A DNA stretch of 64,000 bases, from NCBI GenBank assembly GCA_963693025.1, contig OY843749.1, positions 620,001 through 684,000 on the forward strand, in the 5' to 3' direction. The notes beneath the pieces were generated by a model. That model saw only the letters and a program-made list of their open reading frames with translations, had not been told where the DNA came from and made no database searches. The stretch is from JAHRAW01 sp963693025. GTDB lineage: Bacteria; Pseudomonadota; Gammaproteobacteria; Arenicellales; Poriferihabitantaceae. Positions 52,861-61,400 of the stretch are shown piece by piece (the stretch's first letter is position 1; the number at the start of each line of letters is the position of its first letter). A program made the translations under genes and the position numbers.

Positions 52861-55041
52861 ATGTCCGACAGAATCGAAATACACGGCCTCAGCATCGACC
52901 GGGCGTTGCACGATGTGGTCGCCGATGAAATCGCGCCGGGTAGCGGCATCGACGCGGCGCAGTTCTGGCAGAGTCTGGCGGCAATCGTGGCCGACCTCGG
53001 CGGCAAAAACCGCGCCCTGCTGGAAGCGCGCGATGCGTTGCAACAACAAATCGACGACTGGCACCGCGCGCATCCGGGCAAGCCCGACCTGCCGGCGTAT
53101 AAAACCTTCCTCGGCGACATTGGCTACCTGCTGCCCGAAGCGCCGGACGACGACTTTTGCGTGCAGCCCGGCGACATAGACGAAGAAATCACGACCATCG
53201 CCGGACCGCAACTGGTCGTGCCGGTGGACAACGCGCGCTATGCATTGAACGCCGCCAACGCGCGCTGGACGAGTTTGTACGATGCGCTGTATGGCACCGA
53301 CGTCATCGCCGAAGAGGAAGGCTGCAAGCGCACCGCAAAATACAACCCGGTGCGCGGCGCCAAGGTCATCCGCTATGTCCGGGATTTTCTCGACCGCGTG
53401 GTGCCGCTGGCGGTCGGCAGCCACGGCTACGCGGTCAAATACAAAGTCAGGTCGGGCAAACTCATCGTGGTCATGGGAGACGGCAGCGAGACCGAACTCG
53501 GCTGGCGCGAGTGCTTCGCCGGCTACCGCGGCGCGCCGGAATCGCCGTCGAGCGTGCTGCTCAAACACAACAACCTGCACATCGAAATCCGCATCGGCGA
53601 AGGCTACTACATTGGCCGCGGCGACCTCGCCAACATCTACGACGTCAGACTCGAGTCGGCAATCACCACCATCATGGACTGCGAAGACTCGGTCGCGGCG
53701 GTCGATGCCGATGACAAGGTTCGGGTCTACCGCAACTGGGCGGGGTTGATGAAGGGCGACCTCAGCACGACCGTGAAACGGGGCGACGAAACCATCGAGC
53801 GCGCATTGCAACCCGACCTCGAATTCACCGGCGCAAACGGCGCGCCGCAACGCCTGCGCGGGCGCAGCCTGATGTTCGTGCGCAACGTCGGCGCGCACAT
53901 GTATACCGACGCGGTCACGCTGGACGGCGCGGAAATTCCCGAGACTTTTTTGGATGCGATGGTGACGGTGTTGGCTGCCAAACACGACTTGCCCGGCAAT
54001 GCTCGCGCCCGCTCCTCCTTCCGCAACAGCGAAACCGGTCATGTTTATATCGTCAAGCCGAAGATGCACGGTCCTTTCGAGGTCGCCGCCGCGGTTGAGT
54101 TGTTTGCGCGGGTTGAAGACGCGCTCGCGCTCGCGCGCAACACCATCAAGATCGGCATCATGGACGAAGAGCGGCGCACCACGGTCAACCTCAGCGCGTG
54201 CATCCGCGCCGCCGCCGAGCGCGTGGTTTTCATCAACACCGGTTTTCTCGACCGCACCGGAGACGAGATTCACACCTGCATGGAAGCCGGCGCGGTGCTG
54301 CCGAAAAACGATATTAAATCGACCCCGTGGCTGCTCGCCTACGAGGATTGGAATGTCGATGTCGGGATCAAAGCCGGGCTGCCGGGGCGCGCGCAAATCG
54401 GCAAGGGAATGTGGGCGGCGCCGGACGAAATGGCGGCGATGATGGAGCAGAAATTCGCCCATCCGCGCGCCGGCGCCAACACCGCCTGGGTGCCGTCGCC
54501 GACCGCCGCCACGCTGCACGCGCTGCACTATCACTATGTCAATGTCGCCGCCCGGCAACGCGAACTAGCCGCCGCCGCGCGCGCCAACCTCGACGACATT
54601 CTGACCATCCCCCTGCTGGAGCGCGCGCTCAGCGGCAGCGAACTGAGGCGCGAACTGGAAAACAACGCGCAGAGCATCCTCGGCTACGTGGTGCGCTGGA
54701 TCGACCACGGAATCGGCTGCTCCAAAGTCCCCGACCTGTCCGACACCGCGCTAATGGAAGACCGCGCAACGCTGCGAATTTCCAGCCAACACATCGCCAA
54801 CTGGCTGCGCCACGGACTCATCACCAAACGACAAGTAACCGCCGCCTTCCAAAAAATGGCCGCCACGGTAGACCGCCAAAACACCGACACCCCCCACTAC
54901 CAACCGATGTCCCCCCACCACAACACCCCCGCCTTCCAAGCCGCCCTGGAACTAGTCTTCAAAGGCCAACAAGCCCCCAACGGCTACACCGAGCCGGTGC
55001 TGCATGCTTGGCGGCGGGTGGTGAAGGGGGATGAGGATTGA
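52861..55041 (+). CDS. glcB: Malate synthase G
   Basis: Condenses glyoxylate with acetyl-CoA to malate. The 726 residues match the monomeric G isoform (E. coli 723). Recognisable are MDCEDSVAAVDADDKVRVYRNW-type active-site sequence, MHGPFEVAAAVELFARVEDAL, KIGIMDEERRTTVNLSACI with the catalytic Glu region, and the C-terminal RISSQHIANWLRHGL. No isocitrate lyase gene is in the window, so here the glyoxylate source suggested by context is ureidoglycolate. Confidence 0.96.
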   Translation: MSDRIEIHGLSIDRALHDVVADEIAPGSGIDAAQFWQSLAAIVADLGGKNRALLEARDALQQQIDDWHRAHPGKPDLPAYKTFLGDIGYLLPEAPDDDFCVQPGDIDEEITTIAGPQLVVPVDNARYALNAANARWTSLYDALYGTDVIAEEEGCKRTAKYNPVRGAKVIRYVRDFLDRVVPLAVGSHGYAVKYKVRSGKLIVVMGDGSETELGWRECFAGYRGAPESPSSVLLKHNNLHIEIRIGEGYYIGRGDLANIYDVRLESAITTIMDCEDSVAAVDADDKVRVYRNWAGLMKGDLSTTVKRGDETIERALQPDLEFTGANGAPQRLRGRSLMFVRNVGAHMYTDAVTLDGAEIPETFLDAMVTVLAAKHDLPGNARARSSFRNSETGHVYIVKPKMHGPFEVAAAVELFARVEDALALARNTIKIGIMDEERRTTVNLSACIRAAAERVVFINTGFLDRTGDEIHTCMEAGAVLPKNDIKSTPWLLAYEDWNVDVGIKAGLPGRAQIGKGMWAAPDEMAAMMEQKFAHPRAGANTAWVPSPTAATLHALHYHYVNVAARQRELAAAARANLDDILTIPLLERALSGSELRRELENNAQSILGYVVRWIDHGIGCSKVPDLSDTALMEDRATLRISSQHIANWLRHGLITKRQVTAAFQKMAATVDRQNTDTPHYQPMSPHHNTPAFQAALELVFKGQQAPNGYTEPVLHAWRRVVKGDED

Positions 55042-55047
55042 ATAGCC

Positions 55048-55120
55048 GTCATTCTTGAATGGTAGAAAATAGGGAGCCCCCACAACTCGTCATTCTCGAA
55101 TGATAGAAAAATAAGGAGTC
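55048..55120 (+). repeat. Two solo left-end fragments of the dispersed element
   Basis: Two isolated left ends (55048-55077 and 55089-55120), each starting GTCATTCT and running into a (A)ATAGGGAGC or ATAAGGAGT stretch, stand in front of R8 directly after glcB. Confidence 0.8.
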
Positions 55121-55129
55121 CCCAACCCC

Positions 55130-55329
55130 GTCATTCTCGAACGATAGAAAAATAGGGAGCCGATAGGCGACCATATTTTTCATCGCCTTCGGGAATCTCC
55201 CTAAGGCTGCCGTGAATTCCAACAAAGCCCGTGCCAACCTGAGGAAGATTCCCGAGGACGTAAGTGTCCGTAAGCCGCCGCTTAAAAGAAAAAGCGCGGC
55301 GGCAACGGACACTAACGCTCGAGAATGAC
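55130..55329 (+). repeat. Dispersed structured inverted-repeat element, copy R8
   Basis: A 200-bp basic-form copy between glcB and the thiamine pyrophosphokinase-like gene. Ends and right-arm hairpin are intact; the internal inverted repeat has drifted on the right side (CCTGAGGAAGATTCCC instead of CTTAGGGAGATTCCC). Confidence 0.92.
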
Positions 55330-55343
55330 GGCGGGGGCGGGTG

Positions 55344-55373
55344 CGGCAACGAACACTAACGCTCGAGAATGAC
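55344..55373 (+). repeat. Solo right-end fragment of the dispersed element
   Basis: CGGCAACGAACACTAACG followed by CTCGAGAATGAC is an isolated right end following R8. Confidence 0.75.
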
Positions 55374-55493
55374 GGGTATTTAGGAATGACAAGTATTTGG
55401 GGATTTTTGTTCGTGATTCCCTTATAAAGAGTATCCTGCTCATTGACCCGCGCAAACACCATCAACACCGACCAACCAACACCGACCATCGCC

Positions 55494-56129
55494 ATGTTCC
55501 TAGACAATTACCTTCACCAATTCGATGGCTGTGGGCGGGTGACGTTGGTGGGGCCCGTGTTGGGGCGGGGGTTGCAGGCGGGGGATGTTGGGGAGCCGGT
55601 GGTTTGGGTGGATGGGGGGGTTAATCATCGGTGGGGGGATGTGGGGTTTTCGGTGGGGGATGGGGATTCTTCGGAGTTTCCGCTTGACCATTATCTCAGC
55701 GCGGACAAGGACTGCTCCGACCTCGCCTATGTGTTGGGGCGGGTGGCGGGTGTGCGCGGGGTTGACGAGGTGGTGTTGCTCGGGTTTTTGGGCGCGCGGC
55801 GGGATCACGAGTTGTTTAACCTGGGGGAAGTTCATCATTTTCTGGCGGCGGCGGCGACGCCCACGCGCGCGCGGTTTGACGATTGCGTGGTCGGTTATTC
55901 CAAAGGGCGGTGGCGTTTTCAGGCGCGCGCGTTGTTCAGTCTGGCGGCGTTTGCGCCGACCACGGTGACGCTCACCGGCGCGTGCGACTACCCGCTGCCG
56001 GAGCCGACCCCCATCGCGCCGCTGGTGTCGTTGGGCTTGAGCAACCGCGGGTTTGGCGAGGTCACCCTGACCACCGAGGGACCCGTCTTCATCCTCAAAC
56101 CGGCATACAATACGGCATCGCCCCGCTAA
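55494..56129 (+). CDS. Thiamine pyrophosphokinase-like protein
   Basis: A 211-residue protein that fits the thiamine pyrophosphokinase pattern: VDGGVNHR then VGDGDSS (the GDxDS metal motif), ADKDCSDLAYVL (KDxxD), GFLGARRDHELFNL (the GGRxDH-type motif, here GARRDH) and a C-terminal beta domain ending FGEVTLTTEGPVFILKP. This enzyme makes thiamine diphosphate from thiamine and ATP. The motifs are recognisable but divergent, and no thiamine gene or TPP riboswitch is nearby, so the substrate could differ. The first 60 residues are unusually Gly-rich. Confidence 0.62.
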   Translation: MFLDNYLHQFDGCGRVTLVGPVLGRGLQAGDVGEPVVWVDGGVNHRWGDVGFSVGDGDSSEFPLDHYLSADKDCSDLAYVLGRVAGVRGVDEVVLLGFLGARRDHELFNLGEVHHFLAAAATPTRARFDDCVVGYSKGRWRFQARALFSLAAFAPTTVTLTGACDYPLPEPTPIAPLVSLGLSNRGFGEVTLTTEGPVFILKPAYNTASPR

Positions 56130-56177
56130 CGACGGTGGCGGCGGCAACCGCAACCGCCGACCCGACCCCACACCGAC

Positions 56178-57062
56178 ATGACAGACCTGTTCGACTTCCA
56201 AGCGCCATCCAACCACTTCGCGGTCATGGGCAACCCGGTCGAGCACAGCCGCTCGCCGCAGATTCACCGCTTGTTTGCGCGGCAGTTCGGCATCGCCATC
56301 GACTACGACCGCATTCAGGTGGACGCCGGCGGATTCGCCCAGGCGGTCAGCCACTTCGCCGCGCACGGCGGGGCGGGGCTCAACGTGACGCTGCCGTTCA
56401 AGGTTGAGGCGTGGCGGTTGTGCGGTCGGTCGGGCAATCGGTTGAGCGAGCGGGCGGCGCGCGCGCAGGCGGTCAATACGCTGCAAGTCGGTCACAAACC
56501 GGCGTTGTTCGGCGATAATACCGACGGCATCGGCATGGTCCGCGACATCGAACACAACCTGGGGTTTGCGATTGCAGGCGCGCGCGTGCTGGTCTTGGGC
56601 GCGGGCGGTGCGGTGTGCGGCGTGCTCGGCGCGTTGCTGGCGCGCCAACCCGCCGCCGTGACCGTCGCCAACCGCACCGCGCGCAAGGCGCAAGCGCTGG
56701 CCGAGCGGTTCAGTGACGGCGGCGGCGACGGTGGCGGCGGCGACATCACCGGCTGCGGTTACGAGCGGCTTGAGTTGCCGGAGGGGGGCGCGTTTGACCT
56801 CGTCATCAACGGCACCTCGGCGAGCCTCGGCGGCGAGTTGCCCGCCATCGACGCGCGTTGCGTGGGCGCGGGCAGCGTGGTCTATGACATGATGTATGGC
56901 GCATCCGCGACCGTGTTCATGCGCTGGGCGGCGGAGCACGGCGCCGCCAGGGTGAGCGACGGGCTCGGTATGCTGGTGGAGCAGGCGGCGGAGTCGTTCC
57001 GCCTCTGGCACGACCGCCGCCCCGACACCGCGCCGGTAATCAGCGCGTTGCGGGCAACCTGA
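56178..57062 (+). CDS. aroE: Shikimate dehydrogenase
   Basis: NADPH-dependent reduction of 3-dehydroshikimate in the aromatic amino acid pathway. The 294 residues contain the substrate-binding GNPVEHSRSPQIH, the catalytic Lys in NVTLPFKVEA, the Asp in DNTDGIGMV, and the Rossmann motif VLGAGGAVCGVLGAL. There is a short Gly/Asp run (DGGGDGGGGD) in the cofactor domain near residue 190. Forty-eight bases follow the preceding gene. Confidence 0.94.
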   Translation: MTDLFDFQAPSNHFAVMGNPVEHSRSPQIHRLFARQFGIAIDYDRIQVDAGGFAQAVSHFAAHGGAGLNVTLPFKVEAWRLCGRSGNRLSERAARAQAVNTLQVGHKPALFGDNTDGIGMVRDIEHNLGFAIAGARVLVLGAGGAVCGVLGALLARQPAAVTVANRTARKAQALAERFSDGGGDGGGGDITGCGYERLELPEGGAFDLVINGTSASLGGELPAIDARCVGAGSVVYDMMYGASATVFMRWAAEHGAARVSDGLGMLVEQAAESFRLWHDRRPDTAPVISALRAT

Positions 57063-57072
57063 GGACGATTGA

Positions 57073-57969
57073 ATGCCGACCACTTTTGACGATGCGCTGG
57101 TGATTGCGATTTCATCGCGCGCGCTGTTTGACCTGCGCAAGAGCCACCAAATTTTTGAGGAGGAAGGGCTGGAGGCGTACAGCCGCTATCAAATCGAACG
57201 CGAAAACGAGCCGCTCGAAGTCGGCGTCGCGTTTTCCATGGTCAAGAAGTTTCTGGCGTTGAATGACGGCGGCGGCAAGCAGAAGGTGGAGATTGTGTTG
57301 ATTTCGCGCAACAGCGCCGACACCGGGCTGCGCATCTTCAAGTCCATCGAGCACTACGGTTTGGACATCAGCCGCGCGGCGTTCACCGGCGGGCAGTCGT
57401 CGTATCAGTATGTCGAGCCATTCGACGCCGACCTGTTTTTGTCAGCCAATCCGTCGGATGTTCGGCGCGCGCTGGAGTCGGGCGTCGCCGCCGCCACCAT
57501 CCTGCCGTCGTCCGTGGACACCGCGTCTTCGGAGCAGTTGAAGATCGCCTTTGACGGCGATGCGGTGCTGTTCTCCGATGAAGCCGAGCAGGTGTATCAG
57601 CAACAAGGTTTGCAAGCCTTCACCGACACCGAAAAGACCGCGGCGGAGAAGCCCCTGCTCGGGGGACCGTTCAAGAAGGTGTTGTCGGCGTTGCACACTA
57701 TTCAGAAAAACTTCGCCGCCGACGCGCCGCCGATTCGCACCGCGCTAATCACCGCGCGCGCCGCGCCCACGCATGAGCGGGTCATCAAAACCCTGCGCGC
57801 CTGGGACATACGCATCGACGAAAGTTATTTCCTCGGCGGCATGGACAAGGGCAAATTCCTGCGCGCGTTCGGCGCCGACATTTTCTTCGACGACCAACAT
57901 AGCCACTGCGACTCCGCCAGCCAACACGTCCCCACCGGGCATGTGCCGCACGGCATCACCAATGCGTAG
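57073..57969 (+). CDS. 5'-nucleotidase (PF06189 type)
   Basis: A 298-residue protein with the family's LVIAISSRALFDLRKSHQIFEEEG near the N-terminus, EIVLISRNSADTGLRIFKSIEHYGLDISRAAFTGG in the middle and FGADIFFDDQHSHCDSASQHVPTGHVPHG at the C-terminus; the last resembles HAD-type acidic motifs. Members hydrolyse nucleoside monophosphates. Release of nucleosides would fit the purine-degrading genes upstream. Ten bases after aroE, so probably the same transcript. Confidence 0.88.
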   Translation: MPTTFDDALVIAISSRALFDLRKSHQIFEEEGLEAYSRYQIERENEPLEVGVAFSMVKKFLALNDGGGKQKVEIVLISRNSADTGLRIFKSIEHYGLDISRAAFTGGQSSYQYVEPFDADLFLSANPSDVRRALESGVAAATILPSSVDTASSEQLKIAFDGDAVLFSDEAEQVYQQQGLQAFTDTEKTAAEKPLLGGPFKKVLSALHTIQKNFAADAPPIRTALITARAAPTHERVIKTLRAWDIRIDESYFLGGMDKGKFLRAFGADIFFDDQHSHCDSASQHVPTGHVPHGITNA

Positions 57970-58123
57970 GCGGGGGCGGCGGGCGGCGGCGAGAGTCGCG
58001 CCATCATTTCAACACAGCCCTCCGCGCTTGGGGTAAAATCCGGCGTTTGAAAATCGCCCCGCCCCGTCAACCTGCTCCATCTGCGCGACCTACACCACCC
58101 GCACTCAATCCGAATCCGAAGCG

Positions 58124-58537
58124 ATGATTCTCGAATTTGTCTCCGCAAACTGGCATTTGTTTGCGATGCTGGCGGTCATCATTCTGCTGCTGTCGTTCAA
58201 CCCCGGCGCCGCCGGCGGGACGCGGAAAATCTCCCCGATGCAACTGCCGCGCCTGCAAAGCAGCGAGTCGGCGGTGGTGCTGGACGTGTGCGATGCGGAG
58301 GCGTTCAAGCAAGGGCATATCGCGCAGGCAATCAACCTGCCGCTCGAGCAAATCAAAGACAAAATCGCCAAACTCAACAAGCACAAGAGCAAGCCGATTA
58401 TCGTCGCCTGTCAAAACGGCAGCCGCTCGGCAAAGGCGGCGTCCATCCTGCGCAACAACGAATTCAGCCAGTTGTATATCCTCGAGGGCGGCTTGGTCGC
58501 CTGGAAGAAGGAAAACCTGCCGCTGGTGAAAGACTGA
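58124..58537 (+). CDS. Membrane-anchored rhodanese-like sulfurtransferase (YibN type)
   Basis: A 137-residue protein with one N-terminal membrane helix (about residues 9-25, HLFAMLAVIILLLSF) and a rhodanese domain whose active-site loop is CQNGSRS (Cys catalytic). E. coli YibN has the same layout and lies near gpsA, as here (24 bases before gpsA). It probably faces the cytoplasm. The physiological acceptor is unknown. Confidence 0.9.
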   Translation: MILEFVSANWHLFAMLAVIILLLSFNPGAAGGTRKISPMQLPRLQSSESAVVLDVCDAEAFKQGHIAQAINLPLEQIKDKIAKLNKHKSKPIIVACQNGSRSAKAASILRNNEFSQLYILEGGLVAWKKENLPLVKD

Positions 58538-58560
58538 AGGGAGCGCGCCCCTGCCCCGCC

Positions 58561-59592
58561 ATGCGTACGCTTCCGAATTCGGTTTCCGTCATCGGCGCCG
58601 GGTCGTGGGGCACGGCGCTGGCGCTGGTGTTGGCGCGCAACATCGCCGGCGTCAAACTGTGGGGCAGGAACGCGCCGGAAATGGAAAAAATGGCGCAACA
58701 GCGTTGCAATCAACGCTACCTGCCCGGCGCCGCGTTTCCGTCAAACCTCGTCATTGAGACCCGCTTCGCCGAGGTGGTCGATGAACACCTCGCCTTTGTG
58801 GTGGCGGTGCCGAGCCACGCGTTTCGCCACCATATAGAATCACTTCACCGCCACCTTGCCGACGGCGGTCACTCGGCGGACGCCGCCACCATCATCTGGG
58901 GCACCAAGGGCTTCGACCCCGGCAGCGGCAAACTGCTGAGCGAAGTGGTCGATGACGTGTTCGGCGGACGCGGCACGCGCGCGGCAATTTCGGGACCGAG
59001 TTTCGCCGCCGAGACCGCGCAGTTTCTGCCCACCGCGCTGACCCTGGCGTGCCCCGACCGGCGCGCGGCGGAGGCGCTCGCCAACTGGTTCCGCAACCCG
59101 ACCACGCGCGTCTATTTCAGCGGCGACCTGGTCGGCGTGCAACTCGGCGGCGCCATCAAAAACGTGATGGCAATCGCCGCGGGCATCAGCGACGGCCTCG
59201 GCTTCGGCGCCAACGCCAGAGCCGCGCTAATCACCCGCGGGCTCGCCGAGTTAACGCGCCTCGGCGTCGCCCTCGGCGGTCAAGCGGACACCTTCGCCGG
59301 GCTGACCGGGCTCGGCGACTTAATCTTGACCTGCACCGACGACCAGTCGCGCAACCGGCGCTTCGGCTTGGGGCTGGGACGGGGCAAACCGCAAGAGCAG
59401 GTTTGCGCTGAAATCGGCCAGGAGATCGAAGGCATCAACACCGCCCGCGAACTGTACCGGGTGAGCCGCGAGCGGGCGGTGGAAATGCCGATCACCGAGC
59501 AGGTTTACCGAATCGTGCACCAAGGACACGACCCCAAAAGCGCGGTGCGGGATTTGCTGCGGCGCGACCCGAAGTCGGAGCAATCCGACTAA
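58561..59592 (+). CDS. gpsA: Glycerol-3-phosphate dehydrogenase [NAD(P)+]
   Basis: Reduces dihydroxyacetone phosphate to sn-glycerol 3-phosphate for phospholipid synthesis. The 343 residues open with SVSVIGAGSWGTALALVLA, and contain ISGPSFAAE, GGAIKNVMAIAAGISDGLGFGANARAALITRGL (catalytic Lys) and GLTGLGDLILTC. ATG 58561 fits the family; the frame is open further upstream only as a shadow of the rhodanese gene. Confidence 0.95.
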   Translation: MRTLPNSVSVIGAGSWGTALALVLARNIAGVKLWGRNAPEMEKMAQQRCNQRYLPGAAFPSNLVIETRFAEVVDEHLAFVVAVPSHAFRHHIESLHRHLADGGHSADAATIIWGTKGFDPGSGKLLSEVVDDVFGGRGTRAAISGPSFAAETAQFLPTALTLACPDRRAAEALANWFRNPTTRVYFSGDLVGVQLGGAIKNVMAIAAGISDGLGFGANARAALITRGLAELTRLGVALGGQADTFAGLTGLGDLILTCTDDQSRNRRFGLGLGRGKPQEQVCAEIGQEIEGINTARELYRVSRERAVEMPITEQVYRIVHQGHDPKSAVRDLLRRDPKSEQSD

Positions 59593-59602
59593 GCGCGCCC
59601 CG

Positions 59603-60016
59603 TCAAAGCGGCTTGACCACCGCCAGGATGATGATTCCGAGCAATAACAAAACCGGCGCTTCGTTCATCCAACGATAATAAATATGCCCGCGCCGATTGC
59701 GCTCGCGCCGAAAAGCCATCAACGCAAAATAACACCAGAGATGATAAGCAACCACCCCCGCCACCAACCACAACTTCAGCGTCAACCACCCCCCGGAAAA
59801 ACCATAACCAACCCACAACCACACCCCAAACCCCAACGCTAAAACCGCGCTCGGCGTCATAATCCCCCAAAACAATTTGCGCTCCATCACCTTAAAACGC
59901 TCAATGCCGACCCGGTCGCTCGCCTGCGCGTGATACACATACAAACGCGGCAAATAAAACAACCCGGCAAACCAAGTCGTCATAAAAAGAAGATGCAGTG
60001 ATTTAATCCAGAGCAT
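59603..60016 (-). CDS. hemJ: HemJ-like protoporphyrinogen oxidase (CopD superfamily)
   Basis: A 137-residue membrane protein with four hydrophobic helices. The N-terminus MLWIKSLHLLFMTTWFAG with its conserved His, FYLPRLYVYHA, and YYRWMNEAPVLLLLGII at the end are typical of HemJ, which oxidises protoporphyrinogen IX in bacteria lacking HemG or HemY. Convergent with gpsA. It lies 24 bases after the TPR gene. Confidence 0.88.
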   Translation of the reverse strand: MLWIKSLHLLFMTTWFAGLFYLPRLYVYHAQASDRVGIERFKVMERKLFWGIMTPSAVLALGFGVWLWVGYGFSGGWLTLKLWLVAGVVAYHLWCYFALMAFRRERNRRGHIYYRWMNEAPVLLLLGIIILAVVKPL

Positions 60017-60040
60017 GTTCTGCGCCTATCTGCGCTGCGG

Positions 60041-60622
60041 TTAAATAGCCTTCGGGTCCGAACTCAAATTTTGCAAACGCAACAACACCTCAACATACCC
60101 GCGCACATTATCCATATGCGGATTGACCGCCAGCGCACGGCGAAAATAACTCAGCGCTTGCTCAACGTTTTGCGCTTGCATATACATCATTCCCTGCCCG
60201 ACCAGCGCACCGAAATGGCGCGGCTCAAGGCGCAATGTTTTTACCACATCGGCGGTCGAGGCGGCGAAGTCGCCCATCAGGTAATACACCGTCGCGCGCT
60301 TGTTCCACGCCTCGGCAAAATCCGGCGCAAGGTCAACCGCCGCATCGAACCGCCCAAGCGCATCGCGCCAACGCGCGGCGCGCATGTCGCGCATCCCGGC
60401 GCGCATCAACGCGCGCACCTCGTCATCATCGTGCCGCAACCACGCCGACCAAATCTCCTGCGTAACCGCCACCACCGCCGACGCTTCCAAGTCGCCCTTC
60501 AAGAGCGCAAACAAACCGTCCAACTCCGGCGCAGTCTGATCAGCGCGCAACGGAGAGGCAAACAACACCGCAACGATAAGCAACCGCTTCACGACATCGG
60601 CAAGTTGAGCCCGGCGCTTCAT
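60041..60622 (-). CDS. Tetratricopeptide-repeat protein, exported
   Basis: A 193-residue protein with an N-terminal hydrophobic segment (VVKRLLIVAVLFASPLRAD) suggesting export and TPR-type helices, for example WRDALGRFDAAVDLAPDFAEAWNKRATVYYLMGDFAASTADVVKTLRLEPRHFGALVGQG, which spans two repeats. Such proteins mediate protein contacts; no partner is evident. The ATG at 60622 is preferred to the longer frame at 60667, which overlaps the previous gene. Confidence 0.8.
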   Translation of the reverse strand: MKRRAQLADVVKRLLIVAVLFASPLRADQTAPELDGLFALLKGDLEASAVVAVTQEIWSAWLRHDDDEVRALMRAGMRDMRAARWRDALGRFDAAVDLAPDFAEAWNKRATVYYLMGDFAASTADVVKTLRLEPRHFGALVGQGMMYMQAQNVEQALSYFRRALAVNPHMDNVRGYVEVLLRLQNLSSDPKAI

Positions 60623-60663
60623 TCTTCGATTGTAACGCGTTTTCGCCGCCCTTGCGGGTAGGC

Positions 60664-61236
60664 TCAACCCGCCATCAACCTCGCCTTAAGCGCATTCAAT
60701 AACAAGCCATACGCCGGCAGGAACACCAGAATCGACACCACAATCTTAAAGACAAGGTCAACGCTCGCCAACTCGACCCAGTTGTTTGCCATGAAAGCGT
60801 CCGTTGAATGATAGAACGCCAACGCGTAGAACACATAGGTGTCTAGGATGTTGGCGAAGAGGGTTGATAGCATCGGTGCGGGCCACCATTGGGTGGTGTG
60901 GTTGCGGATTTTTTGGAATAGGGTGATGTCCAGTAGTTGCCCGAGCAGGTAGGCCGTGCCGCTGGCGATGCCGATGCGCCAGCCGGCGAGGGCGACGCTG
61001 ATGGCGATGGCGGGCACATAGGCGATGGCGACGATGCGGCGCGCGTTGTGTTGGTTGGAGAGCCGCACCGTGAGGTCGGTTGCCAGAATGACGAGCGGGA
61101 AGACGAACATTCCCCAGGTGAAATCGACTCCGGCGACGGCGCCGGTGAATTGCACGGCGTAGTTTGCCAGCGCGATGATTGCGATATGAAGCAGCGCGAG
61201 TTGGCACACCAGTTGGGTGTTGATGCGGGCGGACAC
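60664..61236 (-). CDS. yhhQ: Queuosine precursor transporter (YhhQ/VUT family)
   Basis: A 190-residue integral membrane protein with six hydrophobic segments. Family signatures are FVFPLVILATDLTVRLSNQHNARRIV and GTAYLLGQLLDITLFQKIRN. YhhQ-type proteins take up queuosine precursors such as preQ0 in E. coli. Queuosine genes are not seen nearby, so the substrate is inferred from family. About 160 bases separate it from the divergent frmA. Confidence 0.88.
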   Translation of the reverse strand: MSARINTQLVCQLALLHIAIIALANYAVQFTGAVAGVDFTWGMFVFPLVILATDLTVRLSNQHNARRIVAIAYVPAIAISVALAGWRIGIASGTAYLLGQLLDITLFQKIRNHTTQWWPAPMLSTLFANILDTYVFYALAFYHSTDAFMANNWVELASVDLVFKIVVSILVFLPAYGLLLNALKARLMAG

Positions 61237-61400
61237 GGAGGCGGTGGCGGTTGGATTGCGTGCGGCGGGGAGCGGGAGTCACTGCGCCGGGATTGTAATC
61301 GATTATGCGCGGCGCCTGGCATTAATGAAGCGCCCGCGCGCGCGGTGTGCTAAATTCCCGCGCGCTTTTGCATTGAAAGATAACGAGCGAGGAGCAGGTT

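Noticed and set aside
55494..56129. TPP riboswitch in front of the thiamine pyrophosphokinase-like gene
   Set aside because: The upstream region is repeat R8 and its fragments plus about 120 bases without the CTGAGA and ACC..GA..TGGATAAT-type core of a THI box.
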